This document shows, one piece after another, positions 9,301-17,704 of a stretch of 64,000 nt of DNA. Each line of letters opens with the position of its first letter. Position 1 is the stretch's first letter. Origin of the DNA: Tychonema sp. LEGE 06208 (GTDB taxonomy: Bacteria > Cyanobacteriota > Cyanobacteriia > Cyanobacteriales > Microcoleaceae). Below the pieces are notes generated by a model. It made no database searches and was not told where the DNA came from. It worked only from the letters and a program-made list of their open reading frames with translations. A program made the position numbers and the translations under genes. The stretch covers positions 17,549 to 81,548 of the forward strand of contig NZ_JADEWT010000016.1 of the NCBI RefSeq assembly GCF_015207505.1, given 5' to 3'.

Positions 9301-11672
9301 TCATTGACACCACCCCACCCAACGTTACGATTAACCAAGCTAGTAGCCAAGTCGATCCGACGAGCAATACCCTTATTAACTACACCGTCGTATTTGACCA
9401 AGAGGTGACGGGGTTTGATGCTACCGACATCACTTTCACTGGTATCACCGGGGCCGCCGCTACCGTAACAGGAGATGGTACAGGTCAAAATTACAACGTA
9501 GCCGTTACAGGTTTGACCCAACCGGGAGCATTGACTGCTACTATTGCCGCCAATGCTGCTAACGATTTAGCCGGAAATGGTAATACAGTCAGTACCAGTA
9601 CGGATAATTCTGTCACCTTTAATCCGGTTACTCCCTACGTCACCGCCATCAACAAACTCGATCCAGATCCTACTGCTGCTACAACAGTTAATTATCAAGT
9701 CACCTTTAATGAATCTGTGACAGGAGTTGATGCTGCGGACTTCACCTTAGTAACGAATGGTGTCACCGGCGCAACTATCGGTGCAATCACGGGTTCAGGC
9801 ACAACCTATAATGTCCCAGTGAACACAGGGACTTTAGATGGCACGGTACAACTGGATTTAGTCGATAATAACAGCATCCTTAATGCCCTGAATGCTCCTC
9901 TAGGTGGAGCGGCCCCGAACGATGGAAACTTTAAGGGACAGGTTTATACTGTTGGTAAAAACAGCGCTCCTGTTGTCGCCGTTGCGATTAACGATCAATC
10001 TGCGACGATCGATACGGGGTTTACTTTTACAATACCCACAGGTACGTTTACCGATCCTAACAACGACCCGTTAACTTACACCGCGACATTAGAAGGCGGA
10101 ACACCGTTACCGACTTGGTTAACCTTTGATGCAGCAACAGGCATTTTTAGTGGCACACCTGCAACAGCAAATATTGGAAACCTGAAAGTTAATGTGGCTG
10201 CTTCCGACGGTCAAGCTTTTACGACCAATACTTTCCTGTTAACGGTATCCGATAAACTCAATACTCCTCCTGTTGTCGCCGTTGCGCTCAACGATACGTC
10301 AGCGACAATCAATACGGCGTTTAGTTTTACAGTACCAACAACTACGTTTACGGATGCTGAAAATGACCCTTTGACTTACACCGCCACCCTAGAAGACGGA
10401 ACAGCGTTACCGGGTTGGTTAACCTTTGATGCGACAACAGGCGTTTTTAGTGGCACACCTGCGGCTGCAAATGTCGGGAACTTAAAGGTAAAATTGACTG
10501 CGAATGACGGCAAAGCCTCTACGGGCAATACCTTTATCTTAACGGTATCCGATCAACTCAATACTCCTCCTGTTGTTGCCAGTGCAACTATCGATAAGTC
10601 AACGACGAGCGGTGCGGTGTTTAGTTTTACAGTACCGGCCGGTACCTTTACGGATGCTGAAAATGACCCGTTGACTTACACTGCGACTCAAGAAAACGGC
10701 ACGGCGTTACCGACTTGGTTAGCATTTGACGCGGCGACTCAGACTTTTAGTGGCACACCTGCGGCTGCAAATGTCGGAAACTTAAAGGTAAAATTGACTG
10801 CGAATGACGGGAAAGCCTCAACGAGCGATTTCTTCCAACTTGTCGTGAATGCGGCACCGACACCCCCGCAGACACCCGGACAGGGATCCTCGCCGACACC
10901 ATTACCGATACCAACACCGGCACCATCGCCGGGGCCATCGCCGACACCAACACCGGCACGCACATTAGTAATTAACACGCCGCCAATCAGTCTCATCGGT
11001 CGTGGCGAACCCACCGGTTTCCCACAAAATCAAGTAGTAGATGGTCAATATTTACTCACCGATGGAGATGATACTAGCATTCCATCATCAGCCTTTGGCA
11101 AACCAATCTTCGCGTTATCAGGTAATGATAACTTGACGGGAAGTTCTGGTAATGACACGATTTTGGGCAACCAAGGTGCTGATATCATTAATGGTGCTGA
11201 TGGTAACGATTCCTTATTTGGTGGGAAAGAGTCAGATCAATTATCAGGTGGCAATGGTAATGATTTCTTGAGTGGCAATAATGACAATGACACTCTCACC
11301 GGCGGTGCTGGTAATGACCTCTTACGCGGTGGTAAGGAAAATGATGTCTTGCTTGGCGGAGATGGGGATGATGAGTTGTGGGGCGATCGAGGTTTCGATG
11401 CTCTCACAGGTGGTGGAGGAAGGGACACCTTTGTATTACAATATACTGACACTAACCCATCTCAAGCTGATGTGATTACTGATTTCAATTCTTCTGAGGA
11501 TAAAATCAGATTGGTTGGTTTTAGTTTCAGTCAATTAACTTTTGAGTCAGTCAACGTCGTTTTAGATGGGGCGACAGCTTTAGCTTCAACGGCAATCAAG
11601 TCTGGTAATGACTACTTAGGAGTGGTTTATAATGTGAACCAATCTGCTCTTAATAGCGGTTCTTTCTTGTAA
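6333..11672 (+). CDS. giant DUF4347 / Ig-like / RTX secreted adhesin-type protein
   Basis: A 1779-residue surface or secreted protein. Residues 2-165 form a DUF4347 domain (IIFVDSSVQDY, HIISHGNEGSI, LLYGCNVAAG). Residues of about 170-1200 are repeated Ig-like modules with VTFSEPV signatures, each starting with a variant of VTSVTxP. Three 100-residue putative-Ig modules (about 1210-1508) follow, with NDPLTYTA, WLTFDAxTGxFSGTP and ANDGKAS. Then comes a Pro-Thr-Ser linker (about 1509-1547), nonapeptide Ca-binding RTX repeats (GGAGNDLLRGG type, about 1590-1690), and a C-terminal tail DTFVLQY..DVITDFN. RTX repeats with a C-terminal signal suggest type I export; no exporter genes lie nearby. The likely role is cell-surface adhesion or gliding, an inference. 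Confidence 0.85.
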   Translation: MTKQIIFVDSSVQDYQSLVQSAEGGKVVILDDKSSKIAQITQSLAGESDIEALHIISHGNEGSITLGTEVLDESAIETFRDRLKQWGKALTKTGDILLYGCNVAAGEVGKKFVKKLSEITGAAVAASNNLTGAAALGGDWSLEVRFGEIETQPLNFANYGYTLPATITNVTSTAPNGNYVAGQTIPITVTFSEPVNVSFAPGFPGFNLNSGGVAIYASGAGTNTLLFNYTITGGQVAANLDYSSTSLNGTITTASDNSPATLTLPVTGGALDSLGDNKAFVIADAVPPTITSVTAPAAATYKLGDTLDFVATFSEPVTVTAGATLPITLDSGGVTAVLVGSGALSATQTFRYTVVAPNLDTAGGIAVGTALTGTITDGAANAVANPTFTAPVTPTVNVDGVVPTITSVTGPITPGTGTPTTTYLAGNVLDFTATFLEPVTIIGGANLPITLDTGGTVNATLTSGGASSATHTFGYTVVAGNADTNGIGVGTALTLPTGATVKDAAGNDATLTFTPPATPTINVDAVVPTVTSIVRKTPTTESIPGTTTAVTYTVTFSEQVSGLDPADFTVTSVGGVTNTGVVVSAPTASNSVDVTVNGIAGGDGTIRLDLAAAPTALVDNAGNAVATPFNTGDTYTRDATPPILQSVTSTTATGSYSNLAAAPDINVTLTFSEPVTSTSAITVALNNGGTVTIPAFATAAASVSGTYTPPDGATPGVAGAGDIPLLDLFATTPINLVGGLATLTDAAGNAITSLTPTTVSLAANNITVDTKEPTLTLTTAAVAPVTGLFSVTATFDETVGTTFDDTDVTLGNGSISNFVPSATTPGLYTFDVTPTNDGPVTIDVAASKATDAALNPNTAAQLLVNANVPPKVTSISSTSPDGSYGTGKVIPITVTFTEPVVVTGSPTIALNSGGTATYRTVGGGSGTNTLTFDYTVAAGQTIADLDYSAIAALTLNGGTINDATVTTSAAILDLPALGAANSLGVNKNLVIDTTPPNVTINQASSQVDPTSNTLINYTVVFDQEVTGFDATDITFTGITGAAATVTGDGTGQNYNVAVTGLTQPGALTATIAANAANDLAGNGNTVSTSTDNSVTFNPVTPYVTAINKLDPDPTAATTVNYQVTFNESVTGVDAADFTLVTNGVTGATIGAITGSGTTYNVPVNTGTLDGTVQLDLVDNNSILNALNAPLGGAAPNDGNFKGQVYTVGKNSAPVVAVAINDQSATIDTGFTFTIPTGTFTDPNNDPLTYTATLEGGTPLPTWLTFDAATGIFSGTPATANIGNLKVNVAASDGQAFTTNTFLLTVSDKLNTPPVVAVALNDTSATINTAFSFTVPTTTFTDAENDPLTYTATLEDGTALPGWLTFDATTGVFSGTPAAANVGNLKVKLTANDGKASTGNTFILTVSDQLNTPPVVASATIDKSTTSGAVFSFTVPAGTFTDAENDPLTYTATQENGTALPTWLAFDAATQTFSGTPAAANVGNLKVKLTANDGKASTSDFFQLVVNAAPTPPQTPGQGSSPTPLPIPTPAPSPGPSPTPTPARTLVINTPPISLIGRGEPTGFPQNQVVDGQYLLTDGDDTSIPSSAFGKPIFALSGNDNLTGSSGNDTILGNQGADIINGADGNDSLFGGKESDQLSGGNGNDFLSGNNDNDTLTGGAGNDLLRGGKENDVLLGGDGDDELWGDRGFDALTGGGGRDTFVLQYTDTNPSQADVITDFNSSEDKIRLVGFSFSQLTFESVNVVLDGATALASTAIKSGNDYLGVVYNVNQSALNSGSFL
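9961..10860 (+). repeat. three tandem 300-bp units inside the adhesin gene
   Basis: Units begin at 9961, 10261 and 10561 with exactly 300-bp spacing and encode three 100-residue Ig-like modules. The second and third are nearly identical over long stretches (for example gtaaaattgactgcgaatga at 10487 and 10787), pointing to recent unequal exchange or conversion; the first is more diverged. Confidence 0.85.
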
Positions 11673-11707
11673 GATTGCTGGGAAAAAACGCTTAGCAAAA
11701 GCATCAA

Positions 11708-11727
11708 AGGGAGGCGATCGCCTCCCT
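11708..11727. terminator. perfect GGGAGGCGATCGCCTCCC palindrome after the adhesin gene
   Basis: An 18-bp perfect palindrome about 37 bp after the adhesin stop, centred on a GCGATCGC site. It can form a strong stem but has no T-run, so a termination role is only possible. Confidence 0.4.
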
Positions 11728-11956
11728 GGAAGCCGGTAACTCAAAACTCTTTATCGCCTTAGCTTCTATAAATCAAAGCCACGGGCTCAATCAAAACTCG
11801 GTACTACCAAATCACCATTCTGCTTAGTCAACTGGTTGTACAACCGTTCTCTATTCGGAAAATTAGCAGCAGGTAGTGTCGGAAAACGGCGATACGACAC
11901 CGTATCTTCCCCCAAAAAACATAAAGCGAAGTCCCATACATCTTCCGAAACACATC

Positions 11957-12079
11957 ATATCAAATCCTCTCTTCATGGGAATAGTAAATTCACTGTTAAC
12001 TGTTGACTGTTAACTGTTGACTGTTAACTGTTAACTGTTGACTGTTAACATCATGTATGAGTGCAACCGGAATTGATAT
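11957..12079. mobile_element. ATATC..CATCGGAAT element, copy A, with heptamers inside
   Basis: The left end reads atatcaaatcctctcttcat and the right end, inverted, atatcaattccggttgcac. The middle is a run of ctgttaa/ctgttga heptamers (about 11994-12048). Copies B (17904-18046), C (18108-18215) and D (54793-54899) share these ends. It lies upstream of the flv operon. Confidence 0.65.
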
Positions 12080-12084
12080 CACTA

Positions 12085-12125
12085 GCACCCAAAACTTAGA
12101 AACCGGGTTTCTGAGTTTTGGGTGC
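12085..12125. repeat. 41-nt near-perfect palindrome with AAACCGGGTTT core
   Basis: The arms GCACCCAAAACTTAGAAACC and its complement (one mismatch) meet at the AAACCGGGTTT core. It lies 6 bp from element A and about 235 bp upstream of the flv4-like start. It could be a terminator or a dispersed palindromic repeat. Confidence 0.6.
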
Positions 12126-12347
12126 TTCCCATTTATTTTAAAATTTGATTGGTAAAATTGTAATTTTGTCAATACCTAATTTGTAGATTTTTTACAAAAT
12201 TCCCGCGAAACGAAGCTATCCCGCAGGCGATCGCCCCATCCATACATTAATAACTTTCAAGTTACTTAACACCTTCATAAGAAATTTTATGAAGATTTAC
12301 AAAAGAAACGTGTCAGAATGGAAACAATAAGGTAATGGATAACAGAC

Positions 12348-12354
12348 AAGGAGG
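12348..12354 (+). promoter_or_regulatory. ribosome binding site of the flv4-like gene
   Basis: AAGGAGG six bases before the ATG at 12361, an unusually complete Shine-Dalgarno for this window; it fixes the start. Confidence 0.85.
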
Positions 12355-12360
12355 CACAGT

Positions 12361-14088
12361 ATGGTAGCCCTGACTGAACGAGTCCAACGCAGATTGACAG
12401 TGGAAAAAGTCGAAATTGCCCCTGATACAACGGCAATTCGATGCCTGGACTGGGATAGAGACCGCTTTGACATTGAATTCGGACTCCAAAACGGTACAAC
12501 TTACAACTCATTCATCATTCGCGGCGAAAAAACCGCCCTCGTCGATACATCCCACGAGAAGTTTCGCCAGCAATATATGGAGACTCTGACGGGGGAAATT
12601 GACCCGAAACAAATTGATTATCTAATTATCAGTCACACCGAACCCGACCACAGCGGTTTAGTTAAAGATGTGTTGGCTTTGGCACCCCAAGCAATAGTCG
12701 TGGGGGCGAAAGTAGCAATTCAATTTTTAGAAAATCTCGTACACCAGCCTTTTGAGCGGCTTGTAGTCAAAAATGGCGACAAATTAGATTTAGGTAACGG
12801 CCACGTTATCGAATTTGTATCTGCGCCGAACCTGCACTGGCCTGATACTATTTTCAGCTACGACAGCAAAACTCAAGTGATCTTCACCTGCGATGCTTTC
12901 GGGATGCACTATTGTTCCGACAGTACCTACGATGACGATTTGGCAGCGGTTGAGGAAGATTATCACTTTTATTATGAGTGTTTGATGGCTCCCAATGCTC
13001 GATCGGTACTCAGCGCCATGAAGCGGATGGCAGAATTGGGAGAAATCGGTACGGTGGCAACAGGTCACGGGCCACTGCTCAGGTACAATGTAGTTGAACT
13101 TACTGGACGTTACAAAAAGTGGAGCCAAGCCCAAGCTAAGGCAGAAACCACGGTAGCGGTATTTTACACTTCTGATTACGGATTTAGCGATCGGCTCAGT
13201 CAGGCGATCGCCCACGGAATCACCAAAACCGGTGTCGCCGTAGAAATGATGGACTTGAAAACCGCCGACTTGCAAGAAGTCCGCGAACTTGTCGGTACTG
13301 CTGCGGGGATCGTGATTTGTTCGCCGCCTAGTAACGGCGCTGCTGCAGAAAATGCCGAAGCAGCTATCAACACAATTTTAGTCGCAGCTAACAACAAACA
13401 ATCCTTCGGTTTGTGCGAATCCGGCGGCGGCGATGACGCATCTATTTACCCGCTGCGAAACAAGTTCAAAGAATTGGGTTTGAAAGAAATATTTCCCAAC
13501 ATTTTGATCAAAGAAGCGCCGACGGAAGCAGTTTATCAACTTTGCGACGAAGCCGGCACCGACTTGGGACAGTGGTTGACGCGGGACAAGGCTGTCAAAC
13601 AGATGAAATCCCTCGATAGCGACTTGGATAAAGCTTTGGGACGGATCAGCGGCGGACTGTACATTATTACCGCTCAAAAAGGCGCGGTTAGCAGTGCGAT
13701 GTTAGCTTCTTGGGTGACGCAAGCGAGTTTTAAACCGTTGGGTTTAACTATAGCAGTTGCGAAGGATCGGGCGATCGAATCGATGATGCACGCGGGCGAT
13801 AAATTTGTGCTCAACGTGCTCGAAGAAGGCAACTATCAAACCTTGATGAGGCACTTTTTGAAGCGTTTTGCTCCTGGTGCCGATCGATTTGCCGGAGTTA
13901 AAACTCAACCAGCCAGCAACGGTTCTCCAATTTTGACAGATGCTTTGGCTTACATGGAATGCGAAGTAGTCAGCCGGATGGAACTTTCGGATCATCATAT
14001 CGTATATGCTACGGTCGATAGCGGTCGCGTATCCAACCCCGAGGCGCTGCCGGCAGTTCACCACCGCAAAGTCGGCAATCACTATTAG
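12361..14088 (+). CDS. flv4: flavodiiron protein, Flv4-like (canonical diiron ligands)
   Basis: Cyanobacterial flavodiiron proteins pass electrons to an acceptor, protecting the photosystems; Flv2/Flv4 form a heterodimer at the photosystem II side. This 575-residue protein has the three usual parts. The first is a metallo-beta-lactamase-like diiron domain (1-255) with His92-x-Glu94-x-Asp96-His97 (SHTEPDHSG), CDAFGMHYC and TGHGPLLR. The second is a flavodoxin domain (about 260-405; FYTSDYGFSDRLS). The third is a flavin-reductase domain (about 430-575; SSAMLASWVTQASF). All expected iron ligands are present, as in Flv3 and Flv4. The assignment to Flv4 rests on the order flv - small gene - flv with a ligand-poor partner downstream, as in flv4-sll0218-flv2 of Synechocystis. 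Flv3 is the alternative. Confidence 0.8.
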   Translation: MVALTERVQRRLTVEKVEIAPDTTAIRCLDWDRDRFDIEFGLQNGTTYNSFIIRGEKTALVDTSHEKFRQQYMETLTGEIDPKQIDYLIISHTEPDHSGLVKDVLALAPQAIVVGAKVAIQFLENLVHQPFERLVVKNGDKLDLGNGHVIEFVSAPNLHWPDTIFSYDSKTQVIFTCDAFGMHYCSDSTYDDDLAAVEEDYHFYYECLMAPNARSVLSAMKRMAELGEIGTVATGHGPLLRYNVVELTGRYKKWSQAQAKAETTVAVFYTSDYGFSDRLSQAIAHGITKTGVAVEMMDLKTADLQEVRELVGTAAGIVICSPPSNGAAAENAEAAINTILVAANNKQSFGLCESGGGDDASIYPLRNKFKELGLKEIFPNILIKEAPTEAVYQLCDEAGTDLGQWLTRDKAVKQMKSLDSDLDKALGRISGGLYIITAQKGAVSSAMLASWVTQASFKPLGLTIAVAKDRAIESMMHAGDKFVLNVLEEGNYQTLMRHFLKRFAPGADRFAGVKTQPASNGSPILTDALAYMECEVVSRMELSDHHIVYATVDSGRVSNPEALPAVHHRKVGNHY

Positions 14089-14418
14089 GAAGTGAGTTAA
14101 CAGTTGACAGTTGACAGTTGACTGTTAACTGTTGTCAGGAGCAAGAGGGAAATTAAACGATATATCGATCGACAGTCTGAGTCAACACAGGCCAAACTGA
14201 TTAGTAAGGTGCGTCAGACGATGTTTTATTCGACTTCATCATCGACTATCTACTGACGCACCCTACAATTAAAGTCTAGGAGGCAACTGGCTACGCCAAA
14301 ACTCTCAACTTTGTGCTTGTGGCGCACCTTACCAGGTTCTAGGTGTTGGGTGCGCCACAAGCAGCAAACCGGGCAAACCGTTGTCATTTAGACTCCATTT
14401 TAACTAGGGGAATTGCTA
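14089..14418. repeat. operon spacer with heptamers and two long hairpins
   Basis: The 330-bp gap between the flv4-like and VWA-like genes holds gttaaca/gttgaca heptamers (14096-14137). A GGTGCGTCAG..CTGACGCACC hairpin has arms at 14209-14218 and 14253-14262. A perfect 14-bp stem GCTTGTGGCGCACC has arms at 14315-14328 and 14349-14362. Either hairpin could weaken read-through into the two downstream genes. Confidence 0.75.
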
Positions 14419-15048
14419 ATGCCCGCTAATCTTTTAGAAGACCGAGATTACACAATTATTATTGCCAGAAGCGATGGCAGCCGAGACCCAAAACATCCTT
14501 TTTATGAGGAATGGGTAGAAGCACAGGCATCTCTGATCGACTTAGCAAAAAAATGTCAAGAATTTGACAGTGACGGCATAACCGTCTATGAAGCTTCTAC
14601 TCCTATGTGGAAGTATAAAAATTCTAATGTTGCCCGGTTGGCTGAAATTTTGCAGCGACAAAATACGGAACCTGATTCAGCAAAACCGACTGCAATTAAT
14701 TTGGCAGAACCTCTAACCACAGCTTTTAGCGATTATTTTCAGCTCAAAACAAAGGCTGCTGGGAAACAAGGAGCAATAATTGTTGTAGTGCTAGATGAAA
14801 AACCAGAAAATGGCGCTGCTATCGCCGAAATTCTTGTAAGTGCGGCCAATAAAATAGATAGAGATGAAGAAATTGGTGTGAGCTTTATCCAAATTGGGGA
14901 CGATTTGAAAACCCAGAAATTTCTAATTGATCTGGATACCAATTTACAGGTTCAAGGTGCCAAATTTGATATTGTAGATACCAAATTTTGGCACGAAATT
15001 AAAAGAAGTTCTGTTGTTCAGTTTCTCATAGGTGCAATAAATGACTAA
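14419..15048 (+). CDS. VWA-like protein with degenerate MIDAS, in the flv operon
   Basis: This 209-residue cytosolic protein resembles cyanobacterial von Willebrand A proteins along its length: LEDRDYTIIIARSDGS, QASLIDLAKKCQEFD, DGITVYEAS, IDRDEEIGVSFIQIG, GAKFDIVDT. The metal-ion-dependent adhesion site, normally DxSxS after the first strand, is lost (ARSDGS), so a metal-free partner role is likely. ATG 14419 is preferred over an in-frame TTG two codons upstream; AGGGGAA lies 8 bp before it. It overlaps the downstream flavodiiron gene by 8 bp, implying translational coupling. By position it matches the small middle gene (sll0218) of the Synechocystis flv4-flv2 operon, whose product helps photosystem II; whether it is the true ortholog needs alignment. 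Confidence 0.75.
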   Translation: MPANLLEDRDYTIIIARSDGSRDPKHPFYEEWVEAQASLIDLAKKCQEFDSDGITVYEASTPMWKYKNSNVARLAEILQRQNTEPDSAKPTAINLAEPLTTAFSDYFQLKTKAAGKQGAIIVVVLDEKPENGAAIAEILVSAANKIDRDEEIGVSFIQIGDDLKTQKFLIDLDTNLQVQGAKFDIVDTKFWHEIKRSSVVQFLIGAIND

Positions 15049-16786
15049 CGCTCTAGTTTCCAGAACCGCATCTGATGCCAAACCGCGCGACGTGCAGTTT
15101 GTCCAAATTGCTGCAGATACGGTAACAGTACGATCGCGCACTTGGGATAGACTAAAATTTGAAGTAGAATATTCCCTGCAAAAGGGGACGACAGCAAACA
15201 GCTATATCATTCAAGCCGACAAAACAGCTTTGTTTGACCCGCCGGGGGAATCTTTCACCCAAAATTATCTGGATTCTTTGCAGCAACGGGTGGACTTGAC
15301 AAAGCTAGATTATGTGATTTTGGGGCATTTCAACGCTAACAGAGCTGTCACAATTACAGCTTTGTTAGAATTGGCTCCGCAACTAGCTTTTGTTTGTACA
15401 AATCCAGCGGCGATTGGTTTGCGAGGCGCTTTTCCCGAACAAGAATTAAACATTATGATTGTGCGGGGAGAAGAAACTCTCGATTTAGGAAAAGGTCACA
15501 AATTAAAATTCATCGCGACTCCGACTCCCCGCTGGCCTGACGAACTTTGCACCTACGATCCGCAAACTCGAATTGTGTTCACGGACAAATTTTTTGGTGC
15601 TCACGTTTGTGGCGACCAAGTATTCGATGAAGGGTGGAGCGTATATAGCGAAGACCGGCGCTATTATTACGATTCTCTGCACGCATCTCAGGCTAAACAA
15701 GTGCTGACGGCAATGGATAAATTAGTCGATTTACCAACAGCATTTTATGCTCCAGGCCACGGCCCAATCGTCCGTTACGGCCTCCACGAACTGAGCAATT
15801 TGTATCGGGAATGGAGCCAGCAACAAAATTCAAAAGACTTGACAGTTGCTCTACTTTATGCTTCGGCTTACGGAAATACGGCTACTTTGGCGCAGGCGAT
15901 CGCCAAAGGCATTACGAAAGCAGGCGTTGCTGTAGAAACGATCAACTGCGAATTTGCCGAACCGGGAGAAATTAAAGAGGCGATCGAGAAATGCGCGGGA
16001 TTTATCATCGGAACTCCGACGCTAGCAGGACACGCGCCGACGCAAATTCAAACTGCTTTGGGAATTGTGCTCTCAACAGCGGCTAAGAGCAAATTAGCGG
16101 GGGTTTTCGGTTCCTTTGGCTGGAGTGGAGAGGCGATCGATTTAGTAGAAAACAAGCTGAAAGATGCTGGCTACCGCATTGGATTTGAGCCGATTAGAGC
16201 GAAATTTAAGCCGACGGCGGCGACGATTTACGAGTGCAAAGAGGCGGGAACAGATTTTGCTCAAGCTTTGGTGCGATCGCAAAAATTGCGGGCACCGAAA
16301 CCGCAGTTGACTGGTGGGAGCGATCGCACGGAACAAGCAGTGGGAAGATTAGTAGGTTCGCTGTGCGTAGTCTCGGCGAAGCGCGGAGATCTTACGAGTG
16401 CGATGCTGGCTTCGTGGGTATCGCAAGCCACGTTTAATCCCCCTGGCGTGACGATTTCGGTGGCTAAAGATCGATCGATCGAAGCTTTGATGTACGCCGG
16501 AGATAAATTTGTGCTCAACATCTTAGCAGAAGGGCGACAGTTGCGGAAGTATTTCATGAAAAACTTTGCTCCGGGAGAAGACAGATTTGCCGGAGTTGAA
16601 ACGGTGGAAGCTAGCAACGGCTGTCCGGTTTTGACAGAAGCTTTAGCTTATCTCGAATGCGAAGTAATAAGTCGGATGGAATGCGGCGATCACTGGGTAG
16701 TTTATGCAGCGGTTGAAAACGGTCATTTGCTGAAAAATGACGGGGTAACAGCGGTGCACTACCGGAAATCGGGCAGTCATTATTAA
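15041..16786 (+). CDS. flv2: flavodiiron protein, Flv2-like (non-canonical diiron site)
   Basis: A 581-residue flavodiiron paralog with the same three-domain plan: lactamase-like, flavodoxin (LLYASAYGNTATLAQ) and flavin reductase (TSAMLASWVSQATF). The first ligand cluster reads His96-Phe-Asn98-Ala-Asn100-Arg101 instead of HxExDH, so two acidic ligands and one His are replaced. This is a feature of Flv1 and Flv2, which pair with a canonical partner. APGHGPIVRYG keeps the late His. ATG 15041 lies inside the end of the VWA-like gene (shared ATGACTAA), so the two are co-translated. With the canonical Flv upstream it probably makes a heterodimer. Flv1 is the alternative name. Confidence 0.8.
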   Translation: MTNALVSRTASDAKPRDVQFVQIAADTVTVRSRTWDRLKFEVEYSLQKGTTANSYIIQADKTALFDPPGESFTQNYLDSLQQRVDLTKLDYVILGHFNANRAVTITALLELAPQLAFVCTNPAAIGLRGAFPEQELNIMIVRGEETLDLGKGHKLKFIATPTPRWPDELCTYDPQTRIVFTDKFFGAHVCGDQVFDEGWSVYSEDRRYYYDSLHASQAKQVLTAMDKLVDLPTAFYAPGHGPIVRYGLHELSNLYREWSQQQNSKDLTVALLYASAYGNTATLAQAIAKGITKAGVAVETINCEFAEPGEIKEAIEKCAGFIIGTPTLAGHAPTQIQTALGIVLSTAAKSKLAGVFGSFGWSGEAIDLVENKLKDAGYRIGFEPIRAKFKPTAATIYECKEAGTDFAQALVRSQKLRAPKPQLTGGSDRTEQAVGRLVGSLCVVSAKRGDLTSAMLASWVSQATFNPPGVTISVAKDRSIEALMYAGDKFVLNILAEGRQLRKYFMKNFAPGEDRFAGVETVEASNGCPVLTEALAYLECEVISRMECGDHWVVYAAVENGHLLKNDGVTAVHYRKSGSHY

Positions 16787-16796
16787 GCGGCGATTA

Positions 16797-16819
16797 GGAC
16801 ACGGCACCGCGCCGTGTCC
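16797..16819. terminator. GGACACGGC hairpin after the flv operon
   Basis: A perfect 9-bp stem GGACACGGC..GCCGTGTCC with a 5-nt loop starts 10 bp after the flv2-like stop and lies between two convergent genes. There is no clear T-run. A similar ACACGGCA repeat recurs near 62905-62940, so it may be a dispersed palindrome used as a terminator. Confidence 0.55.
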
Positions 16820-16884
16820 CTACAAATAGATCGAAGTTTTTACCTGGGTTAATCCGCGTCAATCTGCAGTTACCAAAAACCGAT

Positions 16885-17406
16885 TTAGTTTGTCTCAACC
16901 GCCGATTGTGGCCACAGATAAATAGCGCCAGAAATCAAAGTTAAAGCTACAGAAATCCAAAACGCAACTAAGGCCGGAACGTTCCACGCCTCAGATAGAG
17001 GAGCGATTAAAAGCGCGATCGCCACAATCTGACTAACCGTCTTCAACTTGCCCCAAATATTAGCTCCAGAAATCGTAGTTTTATTAACACGCCACCCCGC
17101 AATTGTCAACTCCCGCCCCAAAATTAAAAACACTGCCCAAGCCGGCACTTTACCCAACTCAATCAACACTAAAAGCGGCGCTAACACTAACAATTTATCC
17201 ACCAAAGGATCGAGAAACTTTCCCAAATCGGTAATTTGATTCAGCTTCCTAGCCAAATAGCCGTCCAGCCAATCAGTAGCCGCAGCTACCACAAAAATTG
17301 CGGTGCAAATCCAGCGACTTTGGGCGCTGGGATCGTACAAACCGTAGAGCAGAAAAGGCACTCCCAGCAAGCGGGAAAAAGTAATCAAATTAGGTAAATT
17401 CATCAT
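16885..17406 (-). CDS. pgsA: CDP-diacylglycerol--glycerol-3-phosphate 3-phosphatidyltransferase
   Basis: Makes phosphatidylglycerol phosphate from CDP-diacylglycerol and glycerol-3-phosphate, the committed step to phosphatidylglycerol, a lipid needed by the photosystems. The CDP-alcohol phosphotransferase signature D-G-x2-A-R-x8-G-x3-D-x3-D is complete: DGYLARK, then [13 protein letters not shown], at about residues 47-72. The 173-residue length and hydrophobic segments (about 5-25, 28-45, 80-100, 125-160) fit an inner-membrane or thylakoid enzyme. The start is a double ATG (MMNLPN), and MNLPN is the family start. It is convergent with the flv operon. A heptamer array lies 7 bp upstream, leaving little room for a compact promoter. 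Confidence 0.92.
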   Translation of the reverse strand: MMNLPNLITFSRLLGVPFLLYGLYDPSAQSRWICTAIFVVAAATDWLDGYLARKLNQITDLGKFLDPLVDKLLVLAPLLVLIELGKVPAWAVFLILGRELTIAGWRVNKTTISGANIWGKLKTVSQIVAIALLIAPLSEAWNVPALVAFWISVALTLISGAIYLWPQSAVETN

Positions 17407-17412
17407 AGAAGT

Positions 17413-17575
17413 CGTGGGGAATTGGGACTTGGGAATTGGGAATGGGGAATTGGGAATGGGGAATTGGGAATGGGGAATTGGTCATTGGTCATTGGTCATT
17501 GGTCATTGGGAATTGGTCATTGGTCATTGGTCATTGGTCATTGGTCATTGGGAATTGGTCATTGGGAATTGGCCA
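17413..17575. repeat. heptamer tandem array (GGAATTG / GTCATTG)
   Basis: Mixed 7-bp units, first ggaattg/ggaatgg then gtcattg, fill about 160 bp immediately upstream of pgsA. Frames open across them only because the period is seven and the units lack stops. Confidence 0.9.
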
Positions 17576-17663
17576 AACAGGTCATGGGGCATGGGGTATA
17601 TCGTTGTCAATCGACCAGAAATGATGTCATCAGTCATCAGTCAAGGGAGATGGAGATGAACAA

Positions 17664-17704
17664 AAATTAAGGGCAATATTTTTACAAAATATTGCCCTTA
17701 ATTT
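17664..17704. terminator. perfect 19-bp stem, 3-nt loop hairpin
   Basis: Arms 17664-17682 and 17686-17704 (starting AAATTAAGGGCAATATT) are exactly complementary around the loop TAC, followed by aacatttttttg. This is the strongest isolated hairpin in the window and could be a terminator or part of a small RNA. It is not next to any recognised gene end: pgsA starts 258 bp to the left and the Hsp70-like gene ends 510 bp to the right. Confidence 0.6.

Noticed and set aside
17414..17670. Three overlapping open frames rich in [10 protein letters not shown]
   Set aside because: They are translations of the heptamer array in its frames; period 7 without stop codons makes them open.
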